Positions 24,664 through 31,555 of a stretch of DNA of 32,077 nucleotides are shown here, in pieces; positions within the stretch are counted from its first letter, which is position 1; every line of letters starts with the position of its first letter. The DNA comes from an uncultured Verrucomicrobiota bacterium. Its GTDB lineage: Bacteria > Verrucomicrobiota > Verrucomicrobiia > Limisphaerales > UBA9464. Where the stretch lies: NCBI GenBank assembly GCA_903835555.1, contig CAILNN010000007.1, positions 80,342 to 112,418 of the forward strand, read 5' to 3'. The notes below the pieces were generated by a model. It ran no database searches and was not told where the DNA came from. It was given only the letters and a program-made list of their open reading frames with translations. Position numbers and translations under genes: made by a program.

Positions 24664-26024
24664 ATTCAGAGCACCTTATGGAAGGTATCGAGAGGGGGCT
24701 GCTCGCCGTCTTCTTGATTCTCATTAACGGCTTTTTCGTGGCTGCCGAGATCTCGCTGGTCAAGCTTCGGCACACTCAGGTCGAAGCGTTGATACGCCGG
24801 GGCTCACGCAGGGCCGAGGCGGCAGGACGATTGAAGTCACGCTTGAGCAAGGTCATCGGGGCCACGCAAGTGGGGATTACCTTGGTGAGCCTGTTGCTGG
24901 GCCAATTTGTCGAACCGCTGGTCGATACGGCCATCGCCCCATTGCTCACCAGCATTGGACTGGGACAGGCGAAGTGGCTGCACCAACTGCTTTTTGGACT
25001 GGCATTCTTGATCATGTCATTTGTTTTGATTGTGGGTGGGGAACTGGTACCCAAAGCGATTGCATTACGTCGAACGGAAGCGGTCGCCTTATGGGTTTCG
25101 CGCCCGCTACGAGCCTTTCAATGGGCCACCTATCCGCTCATCGGTCTGATCGATTCGGCGGCGGATTGGGTCTTGGCGCGTCTTGGGATATCCCCGGAAT
25201 CGGAGGAGGCGGGGCAATCGGTGGATGAAATCCGACTGGTTCTGGCAGGGCAAAAACTAGAGCAGGGATTGGAACTGAGTCAGACCATTGTCCTGAATTC
25301 GCTCGATTTACGTCGACGTATTGTCGCCGAAGTTATGCGCCCTCGCCGGGAGATCACTTATTTAGATACCTCAAAGACGTTATCCGAGTGTCTGGTGGTG
25401 GTGGAGCGGAGCCGCTATTCCCGTTTCCCACTCTGTGAACACGGCGATCTCGATCAGACGCTCGGCGTCGTCCATATAAAAGACCTTTACGCGCGACGAA
25501 AGCGAGGACGGACAGGGGCGGACCTTATTTCGGTGGCCCGCCCATTGATTTTTGTGCCCGAAACAGCTCGACTGGAACGATTGTTGCAATTCTTTCTAGA
25601 CCGAAAGCTTCACCTGGCGTTGGTGGTGGATGAATTCGGTGGGACCACCGGCATGGTGACTCTCGAAGATATTTTGGAGCAATTGGTTGGCCCAATTCAG
25701 GATGAGTTTGACCATGAAAAGCCGCGGCTCATTCAACGGGGAGAGAACGAGTGGGAAATTGACGGGACGGTGCCTCTTTTTGAGCTGGCGGATATTACTG
25801 GAGAAACGGTCGAAATGCCGGGCGTCACCACGGTGGGCGGATGGGTAACGGCGTTGGTCGGCGGGTTTCCGAGGGAAGGCCAGATTATTCCCGTGGGACG
25901 CTTCGAGCTACTCATAGAAGCCTTGGACGGCATGCGCGTTTCGAGGTTGAGCGTTCGTCCGGCCTCCGAGCCAGCAGCGACGGAGGGATCAGAAGCAACA
26001 GACAAATCGGAAAGAGAAGGCTGA
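24660..26024 (+). CDS. CNNM/CorC-type transporter, paralogue 3
   Basis: Full-length member, 454 residues. DUF21 spans about 1-190 (FLILINGFFVAAEISLVKLR, KVIGATQVGITLVSLLLGQF, IVGGELVPKAIALRRTEAVA). The CBS pair spans about 210-340 (VMRPRREITYLDTSK, LALVVDEFGGTTGMVTLEDI), and the CorC_HlyC domain runs to about 435, followed by an acidic, polar tail. It is the last gene of the plus-strand run and starts inside the stop of paralogue 2. Its stop is only 25 bp from the stop of a convergent anti-sigma gene, so the two transcripts probably overlap. Proposed role: divalent cation export, as known for relatives. Confidence 0.92.
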   Translation: MNSEHLMEGIERGLLAVFLILINGFFVAAEISLVKLRHTQVEALIRRGSRRAEAAGRLKSRLSKVIGATQVGITLVSLLLGQFVEPLVDTAIAPLLTSIGLGQAKWLHQLLFGLAFLIMSFVLIVGGELVPKAIALRRTEAVALWVSRPLRAFQWATYPLIGLIDSAADWVLARLGISPESEEAGQSVDEIRLVLAGQKLEQGLELSQTIVLNSLDLRRRIVAEVMRPRREITYLDTSKTLSECLVVVERSRYSRFPLCEHGDLDQTLGVVHIKDLYARRKRGRTGADLISVARPLIFVPETARLERLLQFFLDRKLHLALVVDEFGGTTGMVTLEDILEQLVGPIQDEFDHEKPRLIQRGENEWEIDGTVPLFELADITGETVEMPGVTTVGGWVTALVGGFPREGQIIPVGRFELLIEALDGMRVSRLSVRPASEPAATEGSEATDKSEREG

Positions 26025-26049
26025 TGGAAACGGGGCCTGTGGTGTCCGT

Positions 26050-26367
26050 TTAATGACTATCCGATGGAAGGCGTTCGCACCGAAGGCGCTGGCGGAGTCG
26101 GTCTTTTCGAGCGACGGCTTCCAGATCATTTGATGAAGGAGGCAGATGACCGGCTGAGGCGATTTGATGGAGCATCTCTAATTGCAGGAGGTAGCGTCGG
26201 CACCCGGCACAGATGGCAAAATGGACGGGAAGTTGCCACCAAGAGTTCCATGAGCGACCTCCGTCCATTTGTTGGGAACATCGAGCAGTGATTTCTCGGC
26301 ATGAGGGCGTGAGCGCCGCCAGCAGGAGTATCACACGCCACCGTAGCCAGGCGTAAATTCGCTTCAC
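26050..26367 (-). CDS. Small anti-sigma-like zinc-finger protein
   Basis: A 105-residue protein starting at GTG 26367, which overlaps the sigma gene's TGA (GTGA). A strong ribosome site, GGAGGAAAC, sits just before it within the sigma gene's last codons, and supports this start over longer frames. C23 and then H49-x3-C53-x2-C56 (HFAICAGC) match the zinc-binding pattern of anti-sigma factors. Residues about 11-20 (RVILLLAALT) are hydrophobic and might be a weak membrane anchor. The C-terminal half is charged and helical-looking. Position and motif strongly imply that it regulates the ECF factor encoded upstream. It is much shorter than the membrane anti-sigma factor at 11149-11826. Confidence 0.8.
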   Translation of the reverse strand: MKRIYAWLRWRVILLLAALTPSCREITARCSQQMDGGRSWNSWWQLPVHFAICAGCRRYLLQLEMLHQIASAGHLPPSSNDLEAVARKDRLRQRLRCERLPSDSH

Positions 26368-26380
26368 GTTTCCTCCGCAG
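26357..26380 (-). promoter_or_regulatory. Ribosome binding site and GTGA overlap that set the anti-sigma start
   Basis: On the minus strand GGAGGAAAC runs into GTGA, where GTG starts the anti-sigma gene and TGA stops the sigma gene. The site lies inside sigma coding sequence, which couples translation of the two proteins. Confidence 0.7.
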
Positions 26381-26978
26381 TACCGTCGGAAAGACCAAAC
26401 CAGTTGACTTCCATGCACCGCCGTAGGGCCATGCGGGCACGATGGAGCATGACCCACAGATTACTATCGGTAATGTTCAAGGTGGAGCAAATCTCCGCAC
26501 TGGGCATTCCGTCCACTTCGCGCAATAGGAAAACGCGGGCGATACGATCGGGCAGGTGTCCGCTGCATTCGTGGAAGACCCGCCAGAATTCCTCTTTGTC
26601 GAGGGTCGCTCCAGCTGCATTCCATTCCGTAGGCGCGGCTGCAGAGTTCCAATGGTCGGGAAAGGCCTGATTTTCGAAGGTTTGTTCTTCTTCGTCGCGA
26701 TAGAACTCCAGGTCGGTGAAGGAAGTCTCGCGACCTGCCTTGCGAAAGTGATCGAGAATCTTGTTCTTGAGAATCCCGGTTAACCAACTGCGCTCCGTGG
26801 ACCGTCCTTCAAAGCGTTTGTAGTTCTTGAGGGCTGCCAGCAAAGATTCCTGGACAAAGTCCTCCGCTTGAACCGGATCGCGCAAGCGCGACAAGGCATA
26901 GTGATAAAGGTAATCACCGTGGTCATCCACCCATCGCTCAGGGTCCAGATCAGCTTTTGGGGAAGCAGCCACGGCCAT
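26364..26978 (-). CDS. ECF RNA polymerase sigma factor
   Basis: Sigma-70 family protein of 204 residues. Region 2 lies at about 20-85 (YLYHYALSRLRDPVQAEDF, VQESLLAALKNYKRFEGRST, SWLTGILKNKILDHFRKAGR). Region 4 lies at about 140-190 (LPDRIARVFLLREVDGMPSA, EICSTLNITDSNLWVMLHRA), a helix-turn-helix. The ATG at 26978 has no clear ribosome site, but the frame and family alignment fit. Its last codons overlap the anti-sigma gene. This type, with DxxxAEDFVQES and NLWVMLHRAR, I associate with a widespread ECF group that pairs with short zinc-finger anti-sigma proteins. The target genes are unknown. Confidence 0.92.
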   Translation of the reverse strand: MAVAASPKADLDPERWVDDHGDYLYHYALSRLRDPVQAEDFVQESLLAALKNYKRFEGRSTERSWLTGILKNKILDHFRKAGRETSFTDLEFYRDEEEQTFENQAFPDHWNSAAAPTEWNAAGATLDKEEFWRVFHECSGHLPDRIARVFLLREVDGMPSAEICSTLNITDSNLWVMLHRARMALRRCMEVNWFGLSDGTAEET

Positions 26979-27198
26979 ATATTGGATGAATGCTAGTGGT
27001 AGGCAACCCGAATGTCACCTGCGTTTCCGCTAAGCGAAAGCCCGGAAAACGTGGGGCATGGTGGACTTTGACACAGTACTCGTGGTTCGGACCGCCAAGC
27101 GGGTTTGAAGACCTGCGGAACGGCAGCCTACAAGGCAAAAAGGCTGCGCTACGTTGGAGGGGGAAAGTCTTTCTCTCCTCGCTTTCACTCAAAGATGG
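26979..27198. other. Intergenic region with a repeat and hairpin
   Basis: This 220-bp gap lies between the sigma gene start and the stop of the orphan anti-sigma-like gene. It contains the exact 15-bp core GTGGTTCGGACCGCC at 27082-27096 shared with 14873-14887, then a GCAGCCT (27123-27129) and AGGCTGC (27141-27147) hairpin. No protein gene is supported. The promoter of the sigma gene should lie near 26985-27030. Confidence 0.45.
27082..27155. repeat. Dispersed intergenic repeat with hairpin
   Basis: It begins with GTGGTTCGGACCGCC (also at 14873), followed by AAGCGGG, GACCTGCGGAACG and a 7-bp hairpin GCAGCCT/AGGCTGC. It sits between genes. I recall similar stretches between genes in verrucomicrobial genomes, but that is not tested. 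Confidence 0.5.
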
Positions 27199-27522
27199 TT
27201 ATTTAACATTGGGAGATGCATTGGCGGAGAGTTCTTGTTTTAGGGCTGCTTTTAGGCGGTTGCGTCCGGATTCGGGGAGGCTTTTTGGGGGATGTGCTGT
27301 TTTTGGGGCGATGGAGCCAGCACAGTGCAGCCAGCGAAGTTGCCGGGCATAACGGCGACACAGGCGACAAAATAAAAGGTGAACCGCCATTCGGAACCTC
27401 ATCAGCCACGAATGTGGATGGTCCAACCCCTCCGACGTGAGCCGCGACATGTCGTGGCAGTTCGGGATGATCGAGGCATTGGGGTAGTTTGGAGCTGAAG
27501 GGTCTGACGATGATTTTCCCAT
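27199..27522 (-). CDS. Orphan anti-sigma-like zinc-finger protein
   Basis: Protein of 107 residues. It has C22 and H48-x3-C52-x2-C55 (HLLFCRLC) followed by RRYARQLRWLH, the same core layout as the anti-sigma protein at 26050-26367 (HFAICAGCRRYLLQLEMLH). The N-terminal SEGLDHPHSW and C-terminal LPESGRNRLKAALKQE also fit the small anti-sigma families seen next to ECF sigma genes. Unlike those, no sigma gene lies directly upstream. It is on the same strand as, and upstream of, the sigma/anti-sigma pair at 26050-26978, so it might act on that factor. It could also be a remnant of another pair. There is no transmembrane segment. Confidence 0.72.
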   Translation of the reverse strand: MGKSSSDPSAPNYPNASIIPNCHDMSRLTSEGLDHPHSWLMRFRMAVHLLFCRLCRRYARQLRWLHCAGSIAPKTAHPPKSLPESGRNRLKAALKQELSANASPNVK

Positions 27523-27538
27523 GGGACTCGTTTCTGTC

Positions 27539-27552
27539 GGGAATGGATTCCC
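27539..27552. other. Short palindrome upstream of orphan anti-sigma-like gene
   Basis: GGGAAT-GG-ATTCCC lies 17 bp upstream of the minus-strand gene start at 27522. It could be an operator or a 5' leader hairpin. No further evidence was seen. Confidence 0.25.
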
Positions 27553-27748
27553 GGCCTAAGGTTGAGTCGCAGAAGCGAGATAATCCTGACGGCCTTTTGT
27601 TCAAAATCATTTGTTGCCCGTACCTGTCAGGAATCAGCGTCGGGTGATTACACCAAAACTACGGAAGTCGGGGCTGTAGCATTGAGATCGTTTTTCCTTT
27701 GCGAGACTGGCTCTTGGGTGGGTAGCAGTCTAGTTTGGCACTCGTAAG

Positions 27749-27764
27749 AGGGAGCCGTCTCCCT
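27749..27764 (+). promoter_or_regulatory. Leader hairpin just before the DUF1275 gene start
   Basis: AGGGAG-CCGT-CTCCCT forms a 6-bp stem that ends 13 bp before the ATG at 27778. Its left arm is purine-rich and resembles a ribosome site, so folding could mask it. This is a weak inference from sequence only. Confidence 0.25.
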
Positions 27765-27777
27765 ATCCCTGACACTC

Positions 27778-28530
27778 ATGCCCTACGCCGGACGACAACC
27801 TCTGGATGCTCGCGAAGCGCATCAGCGGATCCGTCATCTCTTGCCCGGAGCCATGGCGCTGGCTGGTACGGCCGGTTTTGTGAATTCAGCCATGCTCGGC
27901 TTTTTTCAGTCACCGGTCAGCCATATGACCGGTGCGGTGTCACATCTCGGTATTTACTTGGCGGATGGAAAGCTCCGGGACGCCTGGGCATCGCTATCCA
28001 TCATACTGGGTTTTTTGATCGGTGCGATGGGGGCGGGAATATTGGTTGGTGCCTGGAAACTGATTCCCAATCGGGCGTACGGCATCGCCCTGATGGTGGA
28101 AGGAGCCTTGCTGGGAATCGCAACCGCCTTACTCAGTATGCAGCACCGTCTGGCGCTTCCAGCAGTGGCAATGGCCTGCGGATTGCAGAATGCCACGGCC
28201 AGCAGCTATTGCGGACTATTGATTCGGACCACCCACGTCACGGGAGTGGTTACCGATATTGGTGTAATGCTCGGGCATTGGATACGCCATCGGCAATTGG
28301 AATGGTGGAAGCTGCGCTTCCTTCTCGCAGTCTTCCTTTCTTTTGGCACGGGTGGATGGCTCGGAGCACTTTCAGACTCTCGATTCGGACCAATGTGTAT
28401 TCTGGCACCGGCTGTGGGCTGTACCATCGCCGGTGGTGTCTTCTGGTTTATCACCCACCACGGCCTGCTTCAGATCATGCAGGATGCAGCTCCCAAACCA
28501 CCGCGGACCGGGAGCTTTCCCTTCGCCTGA
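27778..28530 (+). CDS. DUF1275 (YoaK-like) family membrane protein
   Basis: Integral membrane protein of 250 residues with about six or seven hydrophobic helices. Family hallmarks are visible: an N-terminal LPGAMALAGTAGFVNSAMLG, the conserved HMTGAVSHLGIYLADG, ACGLQNATASSYCGLLIRTT and the following HVTGVVTDIGVMLG. These make a two-fold repeat, since HMTG in the first half matches HVTG in the second. The function of YoaK/DUF1275 proteins is not established. A longer plus-strand frame (27735-28568) overlaps it but is a shadow. Its stop is 23 bp from the convergent phosphoglycerate kinase stop. No operon partner is seen. Confidence 0.9.
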   Translation: MPYAGRQPLDAREAHQRIRHLLPGAMALAGTAGFVNSAMLGFFQSPVSHMTGAVSHLGIYLADGKLRDAWASLSIILGFLIGAMGAGILVGAWKLIPNRAYGIALMVEGALLGIATALLSMQHRLALPAVAMACGLQNATASSYCGLLIRTTHVTGVVTDIGVMLGHWIRHRQLEWWKLRFLLAVFLSFGTGGWLGALSDSRFGPMCILAPAVGCTIAGGVFWFITHHGLLQIMQDAAPKPPRTGSFPFA

Positions 28531-28553
28531 CCAGGGCGTGTATTCAAACAAAC

Positions 28554-29807
28554 CTACTTATTGTCTAAGGCGCTCAAGCCGGGCAGCGGCACGCCTTCAA
28601 GAAATTCCAGGCTGGCTCCACCGCCCGTGCTCATGAAAGTCATCTGGCTGTCCAGTCCGGCTTTGTTGACCGCCTTCACGCTGTCGCCGCCGCCAATGAT
28701 CGTTTTTGCACCTTGCTTGGTTGTCGCCTCGGCCAGGGCCTTGGCAACGGCGTTCGTCCCCTCGGCAAACCGAGCGTCTTCAAACATGCCCATCGGACCG
28801 TTCCATAAAACCGTCTTGGCACCCGCAATGATGGAGGCATAGGCCTTGGCGGTTTCCGGCCCAATATCGAATCCTTCGGAGTCATCCGGGATATCGCCGG
28901 AAACGACACGCGGATTTTGGAGGTCATAAACCGGTCGTCCCTTCTTGTTGACTTTACCGGTATCAACTGGAGTAGCGATCACGGTATCGGAAGGGAGATG
29001 GAAATCGACCTTACGGCTCTTGGCCTTGGCTTCGGCAGCCAGAGCGGTTCCGGTGTGGTCCTTTTCAATGAGGCTCTTACCGGTCTTGCCGCCGTGGGCC
29101 AGTTTAAAGGTATAGGCCATGGCTCCGCCAATCAGGACAGTATCGGCTTTGTCGAGCAACCGATCGATCACTTTGATTTTATCGGAAACCTTGGCTCCGC
29201 CGAGGATCACAACGAACGGGCGGGCCGGATGGTCCAACTCATCACCAAGGAACTTCAATTCACGCTCCATCAACAAGCCGGCGGCGGAGGGACGTCCCCA
29301 CGCCTGCAGGATGCGGCCAATTCCGGAGGTCGAGGCGTGAGCCCGATGGGCCGCGCCGAAGGCGTCGTTCACGTAGACGTCAGCTAACCGTGCAAGACGC
29401 GCAGCAAACACCGGGTCGTTGTCTTCTTCTTCGGCGTGGAAGCGAACGTTCTCCAGCAACAGAACGCCGCCATCGGGAAGAGCGGCAGCAGCGGCCTCCG
29501 CGGCTTCCCCCACGCAGTCATTGGCAAAAGCAACAGGTTTACCCAGCAACTCCGACAGTTTTTCCGCCACGGGCTTCAAGCTCAAAGTCGGTTCACGCTT
29601 CCCGTCGGGACGCCCCAAGTGAGCTGCGAGGATGACCTTGGCCCCCTTGTCGATGAGGAGTTGGAGCGTGGGAAGAGTTTCACGAATACGGGTGATATCG
29701 TTAATCACCATCGTACCGTTCTTTTCCTCCATCGGCACGTTGTAATCGACTCGAACGAACACCCGTTTACCGGCAACCTCAAGATCACGAACAGAAAGCT
29801 TGGCCAT
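28554..29807 (-). CDS. pgk: Phosphoglycerate kinase
   Basis: Glycolytic cytoplasmic enzyme of 417 residues that transfers phosphate from 1,3-bisphosphoglycerate to ADP. Signature segments are complete: KRVFVRVDYNVP near the start, AAHLGRPDGKREP, LENVRFH, YVNDAFGAAHRAHAST, VILGGAKVSDKI (nucleotide-binding side), WNGPMGMFE, and the C-terminal IIGGGDSVKAV and MSTGGGASLEFLEG. The length is normal for bacteria. It stands alone, divergent from lpxB and convergent with the DUF1275 gene. No glycolytic partner such as gap or tpiA is next to it in this window. Confidence 0.98.
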   Translation of the reverse strand: MAKLSVRDLEVAGKRVFVRVDYNVPMEEKNGTMVINDITRIRETLPTLQLLIDKGAKVILAAHLGRPDGKREPTLSLKPVAEKLSELLGKPVAFANDCVGEAAEAAAAALPDGGVLLLENVRFHAEEEDNDPVFAARLARLADVYVNDAFGAAHRAHASTSGIGRILQAWGRPSAAGLLMERELKFLGDELDHPARPFVVILGGAKVSDKIKVIDRLLDKADTVLIGGAMAYTFKLAHGGKTGKSLIEKDHTGTALAAEAKAKSRKVDFHLPSDTVIATPVDTGKVNKKGRPVYDLQNPRVVSGDIPDDSEGFDIGPETAKAYASIIAGAKTVLWNGPMGMFEDARFAEGTNAVAKALAEATTKQGAKTIIGGGDSVKAVNKAGLDSQMTFMSTGGGASLEFLEGVPLPGLSALDNK

Positions 29808-29996
29808 AATTCAGTTTGGGGACTGAGGCTATCGGGAGACCGATGACAGTCAAAGGTGATTTTCCGGAGAGCTTTGGAGAGGTCGAACGCAGTGCGACGC
29901 CGATTCTCACAGATTTCCCTGTCGGAATGATGAACGAACTTGGTTATCCAACGTAGAAACGACCCTTTCCCCGTTGCGCACCATTCGTTACCATTC

Positions 29997-30013
29997 GGAG
30001 GTTGAAACCGTTG
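29997..30013 (+). promoter_or_regulatory. Ribosome binding site that favours a TTG start for lpxB
   Basis: GGAGG at 29997-30001 abuts the first possible TTG (30002), leaving no spacer. A TTG at 30011 has a 9-base spacer, which is suitable, while the ATG codons at 30020 and 30023 are 18 or more bases away. TTG 30011 is therefore preferred. Confidence 0.5.
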
Positions 30014-31189
30014 GTCATTATGATGTCGGCTGGCGAAGCCAGCGGCGATCTGCTGGCGGCTGAGTGGGTGCGTTCGTTTCGAGCGATTGCCGGTCCGGTT
30101 CCTCCGGTGTTTTTTGGAGCTGGCGGTCCGAATATGGCGGCGGCGGGAGTGGAGTTGTCGGTTGATCTCACGCGGCATGCGCTCATCGGCATACCGACTT
30201 ACGGGCAATACCGCCGTTTGAAGCAAATTCGGGATACGTTATTAAGAGTGGCCATTCGGCGGCAGCCAGACATTTTCATCGGCGTCGATTTTTTTGGGTT
30301 CAATGGCAGCTTGGCCCGGGAACTACGCGCCGCCGTCTCTGGCATGGCCGGGCCGTTCCACAACTGGCGGCCCAAGATTGTCCAATATGTGTCGCCGCAG
30401 GTCTGGGCGTCACGACCCGGACGAGCTCAGCGAATGAGCCAGAGCCATGACTTGTTGCTCTCCATTCTGCCGTTTGAGAAGGATTGGTATCGGCAACAAG
30501 CTCCGAGTCTCCCGGTAGAGTTTGTCGGTCATCCGCTGGTGGATCGGTATCAGCATGGACCTATCCGAAGCGAGGTCGTTCCGTACGAAATCGCTTTGCT
30601 GCCTGGAAGTCGAAAAGGCGAACTATTTCGCCACCTGCCCCTGGTCCTGGAGGCAGGTGACCGGCTGAAACGCGAGTTTGGTGTAATGCCCCGACTGATA
30701 TTACCGCCTTCCCTCGATCTTGGTCCTTTTTCGACCCTGCTATCCCAGTACCCGTCTATTGAAGTACTGCGAGGCGGATTATCAGAGGCATTGATGCGGG
30801 CGACCCTGGCCTTGGCTTGCACCGGAACAGTCACCTTGGAATGCGCGTGGCATGCGGTACCGACCATTGCCTTCTATCGAACTTCCAAGCCTACCTTTGA
30901 AATCGGTAAGCGATTAGTGACCGTTCGATATCTGGCGATGCCCAATTTACTGTCTTGCGGCGTGGGTTCGGCGGATTTACCGGGCAGCAGTCCGGTGATT
31001 CCAGAGCTGATACAGGATGACGCTACGCCGGACCGGATCGTTGCCATGGCATCCGAATGGCTCAAGAATCCTGGATTGAGAGAGCAAGTAGGGGGGCGGC
31101 TCCGTGCGATTACCCAAACGCTGGGAACGCCGGGGGCGAGTGATCGCGCGGCGCGGGCGGTTTTAACATTGATTACCGCAGCCGTGTAG
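30011..31189 (+). CDS. lpxB: Lipid-A-disaccharide synthase
   Basis: Family GT19 glycosyltransferase, 392 residues from TTG 30011. It joins UDP-2,3-diacylglucosamine and lipid X to form the lipid A disaccharide at the inner face of the inner membrane. Motifs visible: AGEASGDLLAAEW at the N-terminus, FFGAGGPNMAAAG, GVDFFGFN, KIVQYVSPQVWASRPGR, VGHPLVDRY, LLPGSRKGE, and TGTVTLECAWHAVPTIAFYR near the nucleotide site. The length is close to the E. coli enzyme. It implies an LPS-type outer membrane. No other lpx gene is adjacent. The start is uncertain by up to 7 codons (30002 to 30023). Confidence 0.95.
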   Translation: MVIMMSAGEASGDLLAAEWVRSFRAIAGPVPPVFFGAGGPNMAAAGVELSVDLTRHALIGIPTYGQYRRLKQIRDTLLRVAIRRQPDIFIGVDFFGFNGSLARELRAAVSGMAGPFHNWRPKIVQYVSPQVWASRPGRAQRMSQSHDLLLSILPFEKDWYRQQAPSLPVEFVGHPLVDRYQHGPIRSEVVPYEIALLPGSRKGELFRHLPLVLEAGDRLKREFGVMPRLILPPSLDLGPFSTLLSQYPSIEVLRGGLSEALMRATLALACTGTVTLECAWHAVPTIAFYRTSKPTFEIGKRLVTVRYLAMPNLLSCGVGSADLPGSSPVIPELIQDDATPDRIVAMASEWLKNPGLREQVGGRLRAITQTLGTPGASDRAARAVLTLITAAV

Positions 31190-31443
31190 CCGCGCCTCAT
31201 TAAACCGCATCCGGGTCAGTCTCGTATTTCCGAAATAGATCAAGCCATTTATCTGGATAACCGTATCTCGGGACGCATCATAACCATTGGAAGGCATCAA
31301 ATTGGTCCATCTCTCGCCGTCATTTCCGGCACGGGCAAAATTGCTCGAGCGCACGCTCGCATATGGGCTGATTGCTTCGGGAAGCCATCGGCACGCTTCC
31401 AAGGTTGAAACCGAAATCGTAGAGGTCACCCGGCAGACCGCTT

Positions 31444-31466
31444 CCGGGCTTACCGCCCGGTCTTTT
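31444..31466 (+). terminator. Terminator-like hairpin upstream of the restriction gene
   Basis: CCGGGC (31444-31449), loop TTACC, GCCCGG (31455-31460) then TCTTTT. The stem is GC-rich and the T run short. It lies about 255 bp after lpxB and could end its transcript or insulate the next gene. Confidence 0.4.
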
Positions 31467-31490
31467 AACAACCTCTGCTTGTTTCCCTGC

Positions 31491-31519
31491 TTGTTTCCCT
31501 GACTTCCTGCCCGTAGAAT
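31491..31519 (+). promoter_or_regulatory. Possible sigma-70-type promoter for the restriction gene
   Basis: TTGTTT (31491-31496) and TAGAAT (31514-31519) are separated by 17 bp, close to TTGACA/TATAAT consensus. They lie about 37 bp before the start at 31556. The match is by eye only. Confidence 0.4.
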
Positions 31520-31530
31520 CCTCTGACTCC

Positions 31531-31547
31531 CCGGCGGACCCCGCCGG
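31531..31547. promoter_or_regulatory. Inverted repeat between promoter and restriction gene start
   Basis: CCGGCGG-ACC-CCGCCGG is a perfect 7-bp inverted repeat that ends 8 bp before the ATG at 31556. It could be an operator, or a leader hairpin limiting translation. No controller gene is visible nearby. Confidence 0.35.
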
Positions 31548-31555
31548 ACATCGAA

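Larger units (their letters stand above)
31190..31555. other. Intergenic region before the restriction gene
   Basis: A 366-bp gap after lpxB. I see no supported gene in it. It holds two short hairpins (CGAGCG-CA-CGCTCG at 31346-31359 and GGAAGC/GCTTCC near 31380-31401), a terminator-like hairpin at 31444-31466, a direct repeat of TGCTTGTTTCCC (ending at 31499), a promoter-like pair at 31491-31519 and an inverted repeat at 31531-31547. An antisense frame (31163-31627) crosses it but matches no family and overlaps both neighbours. Confidence 0.5.

Noticed and set aside
27735-28568. 277-codon plus-strand open frame
   Set aside because: It overlaps the DUF1275 gene in another frame. Its peptide lacks membrane helices or family motifs, while the other frame has both.
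31190-31555. Possible tRNA or attachment site next to the restriction gene
   Set aside because: No cloverleaf, T-loop or CCA-type end was found, and no repeated boundary could be matched within the window.
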